64,000 nt of DNA from Chalara sp. BL73 (lineage: Eukaryota; Ascomycota; Leotiomycetes; Helotiales), in the NCBI GenBank assembly GCA_918026815.1, contig CAKJVC010000123.1:124001-188000 (forward strand). Direction: 5' to 3'. Both the position numbers and the translations under genes were made by a program. The notes beneath the pieces were generated by a model, which had not been told where the DNA came from, searched no databases, and worked only from the letters and a program-made list of their open reading frames with translations. Numbering within the stretch: the stretch's first letter is position 1; every line of letters begins with the position of its first letter. Positions 1-11,441 of the stretch are shown piece after piece.

Positions 1-403
1 ACCCTACACATCTCAGCTCATACGTCTACTGCACCGAGCATTTCGCAAACAGCCGGGACTTTGTTGCAAAACTCGGCGTATTGAGCGAAAACAGACCGTC
101 AAATAGTGGCTATGCGGAGGAAGAAGTCTTCACCAACGAAAGGGAGGACTGGGTCGGCCATCTCTTCGGGAGCCAGTACAGTCTCGACCCTGCCCACTAC
201 ACAGATCGGGGTCACCAGCCAAATGGCCATAATTCCCTCTTACTCGCTTGTGGGAATGCAGAGCGCATGGAAGATGCACAACGTAAGTTCATCTGCACAG
301 TTCGTCCATGTTTTGTGAGAAGATGTTAACTTTTCTTTGCGCAGAAAACATTCGTAGGCAGTCTGTTATTTCAGCAACCGCAACAAACCCTTCGACGGGA
401 TAG
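1..403 (+). CDS. 3' end of an unidentified gene (partial, runs off the left edge)
   Basis: An open frame from base 3 reaches a GTAAGT donor after base 282. A 62-base intron ends at CGCAG (344), and the frame continues to a TAG at 401-403. The visible tail is about 113 residues, polar and rich in Asn, Ser and Glu, with no membrane segment and no domain I recognise. The gene is cut by the window edge, so its start and function cannot be given. The splice makes the two parts join in frame, which is the main support. It could instead be a chance open frame. Confidence 0.45.
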
Positions 404-608
404 ATATCCCGAAGTAGTTGGAAGAAACCGATCGGTGTTCGCAATAGTCTTCCGTGTTTTTGTATACGACCCTTTAGTACGCATAGTATTGATTTTTTTT
501 GGAATTTTTTATCATTATTTTTTTTAATTAATCCCACGCTAGTATTAGCATAGGAAGTGTAAAAAAAAAGCAATGTTGATTTAAAAATTTAATACTATAC
601 TATACAGT

Positions 609-831
609 TGTCACGATCCCAATACAGGCGCCAGTGATAGCTGTTTGTAAGGTATCAAATACGAAGATTCTAAACTAAAGAGAAAAGGTGTAACTACTGC
701 TGGAACTGCCCTTATAACCATGACCAGTTCCAGGGGTCCTAGCTAGGTGAACCAATGAGCGTTCGCGATTGTGGTGCGACATTGTCAATGAATGACAATG
801 TGGCGTGCACGTGACCTCTAGGACCGTGACA
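609..831. repeat. Solo LTR (223 bp) of a Ty3/Copia-type retrotransposon
   Basis: The element starts TGTCACGATCC and ends GGACCGTGACA, so it has the TG...CA ends of an LTR. The first and last 11 bases are inverted copies with one mismatch. It is flanked by a 5-base duplication, ACAGT at 604-608 and ATAGT at 832-836, differing by one C-to-T change. No internal retrotransposon domain lies beside it, so it is most simply a solo LTR left by recombination. Inside, GGTCCTAG near 735 and CTAGGACC near 818 form a further inverted pair, and CATTGTCA/TGACAATG (780-800) a short hairpin. Confidence 0.6.
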
Positions 832-1590
832 ATAGTAATAATACTATTTCTCGCTAAAGATCGCTGTGCAAAAGCCTACCGCATTATATTTGTATTATTA
901 ATACAAAAATAGTTGTAAAACAAAAGTGTTAAAACGTACAATAGAAAAGTTTTATAACAGTGCACAGTAGGTAGTAATACTACGGTATAGTACAATACAA
1001 TATAAGATTAACAACTTAAACTGACGTATGTATCCGAAATAATATAATATTACGCTATATACATACTCCAAGGAGTTAGGGGTCGATATGTGCTCATAGC
1101 TAGTGTGCAATATCAGTGCACATCCAGATCTTATTATTCGATTAGTCGAATCAAGACAAAGATCCCCATGTTTTCTTCAAGTCCTGTTTAAGTCTTGGAT
1201 GTGAAGTGACGTCTTGCCTTGGAGATAAATATAAGCCCCTGAAATGTCAAAGCTTAGGAGGTCGTTTGCTTACGACTTGGTGACCGTAGCAAAATGGCAA
1301 GAGGTATGTGGACCGGGTTGAGCCTTGTATATATAAGGAATAAGTAGGTTAATACGACATGATAAAGATTCTAGATGAACTGGAATGATATGCATAATTT
1401 GGGTCTTTATAGTAGGCGAGATATTCGCTCTATTACTAACATGGTATTGCACTAGTGAATGGCATTGAGTCTATACCTCGAATACAATTTTACTTAAATC
1501 AGTTATTTTACTCCTTATCTGAGAAATTTTTTTATCTTCAACCCTGTCACTATTGAGCCGAAGATGCTAAAGTAACTGCGCTGTTGTCTT
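832..1590. other. A+T-rich non-coding stretch
   Basis: I see only short chance frames here. The stretch is A+T-rich with many TA steps, as expected of old repeat DNA eroded by repeat-induced point mutation. It separates the solo LTR from the kinase remnant. Confidence 0.5.
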
Positions 1591-2835
1591 CCTCTCTTCT
1601 AGGCGCCATTGAATCATTTCCCCCACAGAATTAACAAATTCCTTTTTTTCCTTGCCTCATAGAAGCTGTCATAGCTCCTTCGCGTTTTGATCTTCTATCG
1701 ATAAATCATCATTAACTATAAGTTTTCCTGTGATAAGAGGGTTTAGTAGAGCACTGTAAGTTGGAAATAAACATGTTGGATATTTCTTGCCATCTTTGGA
1801 GATAAAATTATGACTATATTTCTCTCTTTTGAGAAGATCTAGTGGAGGCAGCGCGAATCTTCCAATAACCTGAGCTAGATGTGTTCTAGTCGTATGATAT
1901 TCACAGTAAGGATCCGTACCGCAAAAATGACCTCCCCAGAGCAACTCACAGGCCAGGTTTATTCTTAACATATGTCTGCTGATAGAAATGATCAGACGAC
2001 TAAACCTACTACGCAACCAAGATTCCATATGTCGATTGGATAGCTCCATTCTGTTCCCAGTATTACTTCTGGGAACTTATAATGTAAAGGCAGAGCACCA
2101 CGGCTTTGAGGCTGGTCTCCACGCACTGCCTCTCCAAACTCGCTGATAAAAAATATCACCATCTCTGCCTGGAAATTCTAACCATCGTGAAACGTACACC
2201 GGCATCCCATCAACAAATTTCCGAGGCGAGGGCTGCGCCATTTCATTTTCAAGAAACTTTTCAAAGATCTCATTATCTATAATATAAATTATAAGATTAC
2301 TGGCACTAATATCTAGAAATCGGCGCTTCAGCATGAGTTTTGTGATGTTGGGGTAGATTTGATACTTGTGTAGACTACTTTGCATTCTGTGTGCAGGTTA
2401 TCAAGGCCTATAAACATACCTCTGATTACTAGCCTCAGAGGATAGTCTAGGAACTTTTTAGCTTTGACTCTATCCAAAAACCGTTTGAAGCTGTCAACCA
2501 CAGGTCCTTGAACCAGGCACTTATAACTACCACCAGACCGAGGTATCTCAAATGTTTCCAATAATCTCCTTACTAAAGGGGATCCAGAATGCGCTGGGTC
2601 GCCCTTGGGAATATGCTGTAAGATCTCAATTTCTTTATGGCCACAATCGCGTGCGTATAGTTTTAGTGAGAAATTTCAATGGGTTCTGATTAATTTAGCC
2701 GTGCGGAACTTAATCACAGATCAAATGCATACTGCATATCCAGTGCGAGTCATACCGTAGATGTTCTTCCAAACCCGGACTTGCAACTGCTTCCAAGTTT
2801 AGAAATTATATCCATAGCGATTCCTGGTAGTATTT
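1590..2835 (-). pseudogene. Decayed SRPK-like serine/threonine kinase
   Basis: Minus-strand pieces in shifting frames follow the order of an SR-protein kinase (SRPK). Near 2820-2770 is a glycine-loop region ending T-V-stop-L-A, where the family has TVWLA. Near 2640-2390 come HKEIEILQHI and LHTECKVVYTSIK, which corresponds to LHTECHVIHTDIK with the catalytic Asp replaced. From 2385 to 2077, in another frame, come NEMAQPSPRKF and KPWCSAFT. From 2049 to 1669 come RTHLAQVIGRF and LPPLDLLKRE. At least one frameshift lies near 2385-2340 and one nonsense codon near 2770. The pieces cover most of a kinase domain, but the enzyme cannot be active. These family resemblances are recalled, not searched. 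Confidence 0.72.
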
Positions 2836-4211
2836 TAAACTTTTCCAGGCCGTCTTTCTCGGAGCGGCTGTGGAGCATCTGAAAGGGAGCCTGGAATATC
2901 TGACCGCTGTCTTTCAAAATCAGACGACTATATGAACTAGGCTTTCTAGCAGCGACGATCCTCGTCTTTCGCGGATTTCAGAATCTAAGCGTGGAACGCT
3001 ATTTCTTAACAGACCATCACTGGCCTTTACTGGCACCCTCATCAGACTATTTAATACAACAATGAATAACCAATTCGCTACCAGATAACATCGACTAAAT
3101 TCGGTTAGATAATTGTAATCTGGATATGTCTCTAACCGCAGGTAGCTTGACGATATGGCATAAAAGCCACGCTTTCCACCACTACATACGGTGAAGTTGA
3201 GCATGGTTAATAGCTTTACAGAAACACAGGATGCTGAACTTATGGTCGCATGTGAGGTTTCGAGCGTGCAACTATTACAAACAGGGTGGTACTCTGAAAA
3301 TCTATGAGAGGCTGAAGATTCGGAAGATTTATGGAATGAGGATGCATCACGTATGATGGACATATTCGCCAGGCGTATTAATATGTTAGGCTATTATATA
3401 TTATGTATTAGTAGTTGCAATTATTCAATAGAACCCAACACTCTGTAAAAGAGCAATATGTAAGTAAAGCCAAAATGCAGCAGTGCAGCCGCTGTCATAT
3501 GCAAGTATTTTGCACAAAATATAGAATAAGCTAATATTGCTAACAAGACACTTGACAAATAGAATCACTAAAACTCCAAGAAGAGCATGTGTTGGGAATT
3601 AGTGTTTCCAAACCATGAATAAGTACTGTAGGGCCTCTATCATTCTTTCCCCAAGGTAGTAATGTTCTCTAGAACCTATGTTGTGCTTGACATGGCCAAA
3701 TTCGTCTACTTCTCTTTTGAAAGAGACATATCAACAGAGAATGGTCTCCTAAGGACACGAAAATAAGCAAATTCGAACTTGTGGCAAACTCCATGAAGGG
3801 GTTTTTACAAATATGGAACATAAAATTCCTTTGAATACGAAATAAACAACCAAAATTAATGAACTTAAATGAAAGAATGAGTCTGTAGAATAAATTTTGT
3901 CTTCCTTACTCTATGCATGAGCCCGGGCTATCCAAGCTTCTATGCACTTTCCCTCCATCAATTTATCCCTTGAGGGTGTTCTTTTGAAAGAAATACAGAG
4001 ATGACGCCGCGATTCTCCCATCTAGACCACGCCATGTTCTTTCCCATACCAACGCCTATATACTTTCACATCCTTTGTTTTGGTCTCCTCCTTGGTCTAG
4101 TTTCGTCTCAATGGTCCAGGTATCGTTGTGTAAAACCAATTTCCCGCTCTGCGAGCTTTGAGAAATAAAGCAAAGCTTCCCATGTCTCTAAATAGGGGCG
4201 AGATGCGACAC
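2836..4211. other. Intergenic; one weak 147-codon minus-strand frame
   Basis: A minus-strand frame runs 3363-2920 (147 codons, Ser-rich start). It has no recognisable domain and lies in A+T-rich eroded sequence next to the kinase remnant. I do not call it a gene. From 3364 to 4211 I see no coding frame; the part next to 4212 should hold the RPB4 3' untranslated region. Confidence 0.45.
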
Positions 4212-4864
4212 TCAATTTCCATAACCCATCAATTTCGTAATTTCGTCAAGCAGCTCCTGTAGATCGTCGTCGCTGATCTTGTCTGTGAGACTAGGGATGA
4301 GGGTTTTGGCTTCTTCGGCAGAGTCACAACATAACGATCCTATTTCTTGTCAATACTCTACTCGCAGAGAGCGTGGCCGCGGGCAAGTACCGAGTTGAGC
4401 ACGCTCAAACTTAGCAAGTTCCTTATGCGCAGCAAGCAGACGTTCGACGGCCTCAATATTCTCTTTACGCTTGAATCGTGCAAAGTGATCTAGGTACTCG
4501 GTCGTCTTGTGGTAGATCCTGTACCGTTATCAGCAATTACCCTTTCTCTTACACTCCACTTCAACTACTCCTCTCCTGCTGCGCAAAAAAACCAACATCT
4601 CTCAGACTCCATGATCACATGCCATAGCTCCTTTGATACCATTGAGTGCTGCTATGAGCAGACTAAGGTCACATACTCAGTCTCGTTGTAACCCTTCCTA
4701 CTCTCCCTACGCTTCTGCATTAAAGTATTTATGACCAGCGCAGCCTCGCTATGCGTCAACGTATCCACATCTTGAAACTCTCCCAACTTCAACACCGATG
4801 AAGCTTCCTCATCTCCAGCTGGCGCCTCTCGTGATCGCGATGTGGGTGGTGGTAAGGCTGCCAT
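4212..4864 (-). CDS. RPB4: RNA polymerase II subunit Rpb4
   Basis: Three exons: 4864-4677, 4518-4391 and 4339-4212, joining to 148 codons (147 residues). Rpb4 pairs with Rpb7 to form the stalk of RNA polymerase II in the nucleus. Residues about 26-62 carry the N-terminal segment (LKLGEFQDVDTLTHSEA). The second exon gives TTEYLDHFARFKRKENIEAV and the third the C-terminal HRDC-like helices (CCDSAEEAKTLIPSLTDKI, then DDDLQELLDEI). Donors are GTATGT and GTACTT, acceptors ACAG and ATAG, and all phases close. It is divergent from TRS23, with 404 bases between starts. The length is normal for fungal Rpb4. Confidence 0.93.
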
Positions 4865-5268
4865 ATTCGATTCCCTTGTCTTTGTCTGGAATCGCCTTTT
4901 CTCTTTCTTTCCCTTAATTTACCCTTCTTAATGTGATCGTACGACTCCGGCAGTCGAGGTGGGTAAGATCGAAGTACCCAAAGCAAGTATGCGCAGTTTG
5001 TGGATTGGTGGAAAGAACCTCGAAGCTTTGATCGCTTGAAAGCAAATTCTAGGTTCACGTTCTGGGGCGATTCGCGAAATCTGGGGTCGAGTTGAGCCTC
5101 ATTAATCACAACGTCGAGTGAACGCTCACATGCGCCAACTCAACTGAATTCGCCAGTATTTATCTGGCTTTTGAATAATTAATCGATAGAGCCACACAGG
5201 AGGATACTGTAGCTATACAAATTCTGAGGGACAGCTAGCGAGTGGCTAAAGCGGTCAGAATTAGCACG
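4865..5268. promoter_or_regulatory. Shared divergent promoter RPB4 / TRS23
   Basis: This 404-base gap lies between the start codons of two divergently transcribed housekeeping genes, so it must hold both promoters and 5' untranslated regions. Minus-strand frames inside it (such as 5109-4789) are A+G-rich shadows. I see no clear TATA box. Confidence 0.5.
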
Positions 5269-5827
5269 ATGTATGCATACCTACCCTCCGTTCAATCTCG
5301 AATACAAGGGCTAATAAGTGAAGGGTTGTGTTTGCCTTAATGATAATAAACAAAGCTGGTGGTCTGATATACCAACGAGATTTTGCAGAAGGACTCAATA
5401 AGCTCTCCTCAAATGACTACCTCGTCTTCGCCGGCACATTTCATGGGTATGCTCATGTTTCTCTCTCTCCACTTTCCACTAACATCGTGGCAGAGTCCAT
5501 GCAATAACCACTCGACTTCATCCCCTCTCACACAACCTCCCCGCGCTCTCTTCGCAACCCACGACTCGTCCTGAGCCACCGTCTGGCATCGAAGTCCTCG
5601 AAACCGAGAATTTTCGTCTTCAATGTTTCAGCACGCTCACAGGGACAAAGTTTTTGTTGTTTACAGAGCCGCAGCAGGCAAACGTGGAGACTATACTGAG
5701 GAGGATATATGAGTTGTATGCGGATTATGTGATGAAGAACCCATTTTATCAAAGTGAGATGCCGATTAGGTGTGAGGGGTTTGACAGGAGGTTAGTGGGG
5801 TACCTGAGACCTTTGAATTCAAGGTGA
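5269..5827 (+). CDS. TRS23: TRAPP complex subunit Trs23 (TRAPPC4)
   Basis: Three exons: 5269-5270, 5324-5446 and 5494-5827, 153 codons (152 residues). Trs23 is a core longin/sybindin-like subunit of TRAPP, the Rab-GEF and tether acting at ER-Golgi and Golgi membranes. The start reads MVVFALMIINKAGGLIYQ, the family's first strand and INKAGGLIY signature. The C-terminal half has FSTLTGTKFLLF and the helix YELYADYVMKNPFY. The first coding exon is only two bases (AT), so the start codon is split by a 53-base intron (GTATGC...CTAAT...AAG). Starting at the downstream ATG at 5340 would lose five conserved residues. The gene faces RPN10 tail to tail. Confidence 0.9.
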
Positions 5828-6171
5828 GATCTTGGGATGAGGTAGCTTTAATATAAGATTATAGTGATCATGGGAGGACCATTAGGGAGGGAGGAGGAGA
5901 GTTGCAGTGGGCTACAGCTAACCTGAATGATATGAGCCCATACGAACCGAGGGACTAGCACAGCTTGGAGGCATCATGAAATCGGCCATTGGTTCTGACA
6001 CAATGTATCCGGGCTATAAGCACAATTATGGCTCTAAGAGGAATGTACGGATGCTTCATTGTCTGTGAAGCACTAAGGAATAACGGAATTAGAGATAAAA
6101 GTCTAATTTGCCCGGATTTATCATCTTATAGTACACACATGCTCAACGCTATGCAATGCTAATAATTCCTT
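5828..6171. other. Convergent intergenic gap TRS23 / RPN10
   Basis: This 344-base gap lies between two facing stop codons, so it holds the 3' untranslated regions of both. I see no coding frame of note. Confidence 0.4.
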
Positions 6172-7133
6172 CTACGCCGTATCCATGGCATCATCATCCT
6201 TTCCATCTTTCTCACCACGAGGCTTTCCATCCTTGTCTAACAGACTCTGCTTCGATTCATCTTGCTCCTTTGACTCATTCTCTTCCTTGATATCGGGTAA
6301 TGGTTCTGCTGCCGCCGCTGCTGCCGCCGCCTCTTTGTTCTGCTTCTCAACTCGTGCTTTCTCTTCCTCCATACTCATGCGCAACGCCAATGCCAGCTCT
6401 GGATCAACGGAAGGATCGATACCGAACTCAAAGTTGTCGGCTGCTCCACCAAAGTCGCCATCTCCTGGGCCTCCTGAAGCAGCTCCATCTCCACTCAGTA
6501 TTGGGGACGATAGCAGTTGGTCGCTGAGTAGATGTGGCCCGGGTGGGATGATCGCTAAATGTGATCCGTCGCCTCCCTTAACATTCTCGTTGAAAGCCTC
6601 TAGCTTCTTTGATACATCATCGTCCAACTCGCCGAATGAAATGAAATCGATAGATACGTTGTTCTTCTTCATCTTTTTGGCAAGCTTCACTAGGGATTTC
6701 TCGTCTTCTGCAATGGGACTGCAGTTGAAGATGACTACTCGTTGTCGCTGCGACTTATTTTGACGGTGTTTCAATGCTAACTGCGGCCTCACAGTAAGTA
6801 GGGAGTCTCTCTAGACTTGAGTACAGCAAGTGAATGACCTACACCTGCAACCTGAATGGATGTGGCCAAATGGCTTCCGCCTCGAATCCTATCTTTTGTG
6901 CGGTGAAGACCTTCCAGAATCTTGCCGTGATCTGTTGTCAATGTAACAAGCACTTCTGGTTGCTTTCCACCCATACTCATCAGTCCAACAGAGGACTCCG
7001 GATTGCTTTGTGTGATGTGGGAGAAGATGAGGGAAACAGCATCGGCTTGAGCCTCGTATCTCGTTGGTGTGTAGTCTCCATTTCTGCTGCTTTCGGAGTT
7101 GTCCACCACTATCATAACAGCCTCGAGAACCAT
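6172..7133 (-). CDS. RPN10: 26S proteasome regulatory subunit Rpn10 (S5a)
   Basis: Two exons, 7133-6843 and 6780-6172, 300 codons (299 residues). Rpn10 is a ubiquitin receptor in the 19S particle, bridging lid and base. Residues about 3-190 form the von Willebrand A domain (start MVLEAVMIVVDNSE; LALKHRQNKSQRQR after the intron). A ubiquitin-interacting motif, DPELALALRMSMEEEK, sits near residues 224-240. The tail is an alanine run followed by a long Lys/Asp/Glu-rich segment. The donor is GTAGGT and the acceptor CCGCAG, in phase 0. There is one UIM, as in fungi. The gene is divergent from the borealin-type gene. Confidence 0.95.
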
Positions 7134-7463
7134 GATTGTGATATTTTTTGGTGTCGAAAATGGGAGGTTGTGAAGCTAGAAGTTTTAGATATTGTCGAAG
7201 TTGGAGCTCTGTCAACATTCAGGTAGCTCTCAGGTTGCGCGTCCGCTAGCGCATAACCTTAAATTCTCTTGGCGTGGAAGCCAATCCTTGTCAGTGCTCC
7301 CGTGAAATGCGGCTCTTGCTTTGTTTACTTTCCGCTTGAAGAACAATCCAACCTCCATTACAAGAGTCAGAAGCACACAATTCTTAATTATTGCTATTTG
7401 CATTGCTGGAACACAATCCTGGTCTACATATAAAACGCGGAAGAAATAATCAGAAAACTTGCA
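7134..7463. promoter_or_regulatory. Shared divergent promoter RPN10 / borealin-type gene
   Basis: This 330-base gap separates the two start codons. TATAAAA at 7429-7435 points toward the plus-strand gene but lies only 29 bases before its ATG, so its role as a TATA box is doubtful. Proteasome-element-like sites would be worth a motif scan. Confidence 0.4.
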
Positions 7464-8673
7464 ATGGCACCTACGCGACAGAGGAAACGCAAGTCGACTG
7501 AATCAACAAGTTCAGTAGATGTACAGAACTTCCCAGCGCCTCCGAAACTCGTTCCTACAAAGATGCAAAGCCCTTCACGAACACCAAATAGCAGAAGTCC
7601 TATCCGTAAAGCTCCAATTGGAATCACAATTAGTCAGAAGCAGGCACTAATCGATAACTTGCAACTTGAAAGTACAGAATCCCAGAGCCTATACATGTCC
7701 GCAACGCGTCGAAGTCTTGCTAATACGATTCTCCCATAGTTACCGAGAGAGCCAGGAAGCTTCGTGCGCAGTATATGCTTCAAGCTCAAGGATTACGGAC
7801 GCGTATCGAGATTCGAGTGAACCGTATCCCTATGGCACTCCGGAAAGCGAATATAGGAGATTTGTTATTGAAGCACAGCGAGAACAAGTCAAAACTTGTT
7901 CCAGCAATTGCGCCTAGTTCTCCGGCAAAGCCTTCAAATGCAGGGAAGAATCTGATTCAAAGAGAACAGAGTCGAGCGAGCCCTTCTCCACGACGACCAA
8001 CGAAACGCCACAGGTAAAACTCATAAATTGTTGTGTGATCATGAACTAAAACATGCCTAGTGATGAAATAACTACCGATAAAGAGAATGAGGATATTGAG
8101 AACCCAAAGAAGAGAACTCGTGGCCCTCCACAGCCACCTGACCGCACGACGTCTCGAGTCAACCTGCAACCAGACCAAGTCCTCTCCCCTAGATCAGCGA
8201 ACTCACGCACACTTCCTAAATCACCGATCCGACCTACTGTACTGCCTAAGACCGGACTATCGCGTCCCCTCTCTCCACTCAAGCCTGCTATTCAGGCTCC
8301 ATCAGGTGGAGCGGCAAGTATTCTGACAAACATGGTTGAGAAGGCCAAGACTACTCGTGGCATGGCGACAAGAAAGGCAGCAGAGCCTACCACCGCATCA
8401 GGCGCTGGAAGAGGGAAGAGGGCAGTCGCGGCAGCCCCCGCGCCGAAAGTAGGACGTGGACGAGCGGCTAGCGATTCAAGTAATGGTAGTGGCTCGACAG
8501 TCATTAGGAAAAGCGCACCTGCACCGAAGAAAGCTGCCCCTGCCACAAAGCGAACCGTGATGAGTACGATCAAGGGGATCGGGGCTGGAGCTTCAACAAA
8601 GAAGGCACCAGGTCCAAAAGCTGCCCCGGCTGCTGCTCCAGCTGGCGGGAGAGTGTTACGAAAAAGAACTTGA
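7464..8673 (+). CDS. Borealin-like (Nbl1/borealin N-terminal domain) chromosomal passenger protein
   Basis: Three exons, 7464-7671, 7740-8013 and 8061-8673, 365 codons (364 residues). After a basic start, residues about 52-110 match the Nbl1/borealin N-terminal helix pair (KQALIDNLQLEITERARKL, GLRTRIEIRVNRIPMALR), which in other organisms bundles with INCENP and survivin to target Aurora B to centromeres. The rest is Pro/Ser/Lys-rich and disordered, ending in Ala/Lys/Pro repeats and a basic RVLRKRT tail. It carries several Ser/Thr-Pro sites typical of mitotic phosphorylation. Donors are GTACAG and GTAAAA; phases close. It is much longer than yeast Nbl1 but normal for filamentous ascomycetes. 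It converges on TMA22. Confidence 0.85.
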
Positions 8674-8908
8674 TTCTGGATTTGTTATGATCATAAACAG
8701 ATCCTTGGGTGTGCAGGAAGTGTTGAGGAACAGCAGGAAAGTTTGCGTGGGGAATATCTTACGCTTGTGCTTACCTGATTATTGTTGATTTTTCTTGATG
8801 TTAGCATGGAGTTGGGTTATTTGGGCACAATGCACCAATTTGAGAATTCATTTCGCATTGCTGGCTTTTGTTTCCTAAATTCGTGACTTCATGATGAGAC
8901 GTCTAACA

Positions 8909-9706
8909 TCATCCACCTGCACCAGTATCCTTTTTCTTTTTCTTATCCTCCACCAACTCTATATTATCCTCCGGAATAACCTTATACTTCTCCAGCAGGA
9001 ACTCCTCGATCTCATCGCTTACATCACCCTGAACCACAATCTCCTCTCCTCCACTAGGAACCTTGGTAACACTCGCGCCCGTCGCGAACTTCTTCCCAAA
9101 CTCCTTCGCCATCTTCTTGTTTTCCAGCCCAAACGCTTCTAATCCACTAACCGCCGTAACAAATTTCCTCTTATTTCGCTCCACCCGCTTAATTGTCACC
9201 ATGCTATTCGCAATCGTGGCGGCGGCTTTGGCTTCTTGCGCTTCGGCTTTGAGGGCTTTCTTGTGGGCATCCTTTTCGGCGCGCTTGCGGGCATCGACAG
9301 ACAGGGTGGCGGTAGAGGCTTCAAGCGCATCTGCAGCCCAAGAGTCAGACTCGTGGTTTTCGGGGGATTGAGGATGAGGTGGGCAAATGACATACCAGCG
9401 GACCAGAGACGTTCATACATGGTGGGGTTCTCATTTTGGAGCCAGTCCTGGCACTTCTTGACTGTGCCGCCGAATTCGCAGTACTACTTCCTCATCTCGT
9501 AAGCGCATTCCCTTCTTGTAAGCTCATATCACGGTAAATAGATCGTACCTCCGGAGGTAATGTGCAAACTAGATGGTTTATGTGAGACATGCGAGCAGAT
9601 GGCGGGGTAATTCGAGGTTAGAAAACTTACCACCGCAGTAGATTACATTTCGAGATTGGGGCTCTGATGGAGCAGCAGGTGTGTCTGGGGTATCCGCATC
9701 TGTCAT
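8909..9706 (-). CDS. TMA22: Translation machinery-associated protein 22 (DENR homologue, SUI1 domain)
   Basis: Four exons, 9706-9631, 9568-9549, 9483-9396 and 9330-8909, 202 codons (201 residues). Tma22/DENR works with Tma20/MCT-1 in 40S ribosome recycling and reinitiation in the cytoplasm. Residues about 22-46 carry the zinc-binding Cys set (YCGVCTLPPEYCEF, then KKCQDWL). After a charged alanine-rich linker comes the SUI1 fold (TIKRVERNKRKFVTAVSGLE to the YKVIPEDNIE end). The second exon is only 20 bases and is fixed by the conserved V-C-T-L-P-P-E residues. The C-terminus is a Lys run. It converges on the borealin-type gene with 235 bases between stops. Confidence 0.93.
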
Positions 9707-11441
9707 TGTGATATGACTTGCTTATTGACTTTTATGGTTGGATGATAGTAGGTAACTCCTTGTTTGAGAGAGACTGCAAAACAAACTTCGGAGGAGGGGC
9801 AGTTTTGGGGTCTCCACTAATTTTAGCGGCCGCTCCAATCTGCGGTGCCTCCCTGCGGCTGAACCTGGTTAACCTCAATCCCTAACCTTATTAATGTGCA
9901 AGCTTCCGTGCTCATCAATTCGATGCCGATATACTACAATACTAGTACAATATTTATGTGATTAAACTCTAGATTCCATTAGTCTGCCAGATTATGTCAC
10001 AGAGAGCTCGTGCCAGTATTCCATCCCCCCATGGGCGAGGTTGGTAACGTTCTAGCGCGCTTCGAGAAGGTTTGCTAGTCGTACAATGCTGTGTGTTAGA
10101 GCCGCTATTTGAAAGTGCAAGGATGCCTAGGTATATAGCAGGAAAAAGAGCTGTTATGTTAATTTGGGGTTTTGTTATGTGCTTTAGCCCTTTGCCATAT
10201 CCGTCAGGCTGCCATATTGAAATTAATGGACAACAGCTGAAATGCCATAACCTTCTCCTTGATCACAGTTCCTTGGCTATCGTTCCTTCATCATCGTTGC
10301 GTTCAAGAAAGAACCATTAGCATATATTCTGGTTCGACACACTTTCCATAGTACTTTGGTAATCATTGGGTATAGAGATCCCAGGTAGTGCTCATTCCTT
10401 TCAAGGACTAGTTTCTAAACAATTTCACCCGGCAGGAAATTTGATATATCTCCTTCGAGCCTATTCATGGCGTACAGAACGCAGCTCGCGTTTGGTTTTG
10501 AGTTTATATTGTCGCTCATGAGACGCTTTAACTGTCGATGTTCTACTACCACAAGAAAAATGGGTGTATCTGATACATTTGTAGCTCTCTATATCCCTAA
10601 CAAAGCCACTATACGTGACCTTGCGAATAACCCTGAATATTTCAAACAGCAGTCAGCGTCACCGACATCGAAATGCCGCTCATGACACTCACTCGGTCAC
10701 GTCGGAAACGCTCAAGCAGATGAAAACTGAGCCAAAAATCCCCGCTCTGGTTGTGAGTGACCATTGAAGCGATCTGGGGAGGCTTATAAATTACCTGCTA
10801 TCCTACTTCTTGGCGGGTGACTCTATTCCTGACAGGAAATGACGGTATACCTGCCATTTCATGCCACCAACATATACTCTAGGAATGATGATATTTCGTA
10901 ATCGAGACTCAGCCATGCTGGAAAACAAGCTTAAGCTGGTATATCTGGCCATTAAAATGACCGTCGTTAAACTTGCGCGGTAACTCTTGGGACTGGACAC
11001 TTAGTTGCAGCCAAGTTGCCTACTCAATAATTGACACCTGGGATAAGAGTTTAGGATACGGGCCATACCTTGATAGATTTTATGCTAACGAAACTTGGCG
11101 AAAAGTGAGATACCATTGTATAGCAGGATGAACAATATGAACTAACTACATTACAAGTATGGAAACAAAACTACACCTGGATAAGGTTAGGCTTGTAAGT
11201 AAGGTTCTTTACTCTGAATATACTCCACTCACAAGCTTGGAGATAATTGCATTTTGTACTTATCCTCCTCCCCGCCCATCTCCAGATAGCTAGGGTTGCA
11301 TCCCCCCTACCCCGCTAATCGAAGATAATCCTCAAATCTCTTCCTCCGTCGATACATCGTTATCAAGATCCCAGATTTTCTGGCGAATCTGGAAGCAGCA
11401 GCTTTTAAAAACACTCATCTTTTTCGTCTTCCACCACCACC
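9707..11441. other. 1.7 kb intergenic, no supported gene
   Basis: Short plus-strand frames at 10072-10320 and 10467-10685 have no recognisable family and no splice sites that extend them. The stretch begins with the TMA22 promoter and ends with a pyrimidine-rich leader (TTTTCGTCTTCCACCACCACC) just before the F-box gene ATG. Confidence 0.4.

Noticed and set aside
2920..3363. 147-codon minus-strand frame near the kinase remnant
   Set aside because: Ser-rich, no domain, and lies in eroded DNA; does not continue the kinase.
6185..6763. 192-codon plus-strand frame
   Set aside because: Antisense shadow of RPN10, Ser-rich because it opposes acidic and Ala-rich codons.
10072..10685. Two short plus-strand frames in the 9.7-11.4 kb gap
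   Set aside because: Not recognisable and not joinable by good splice sites.
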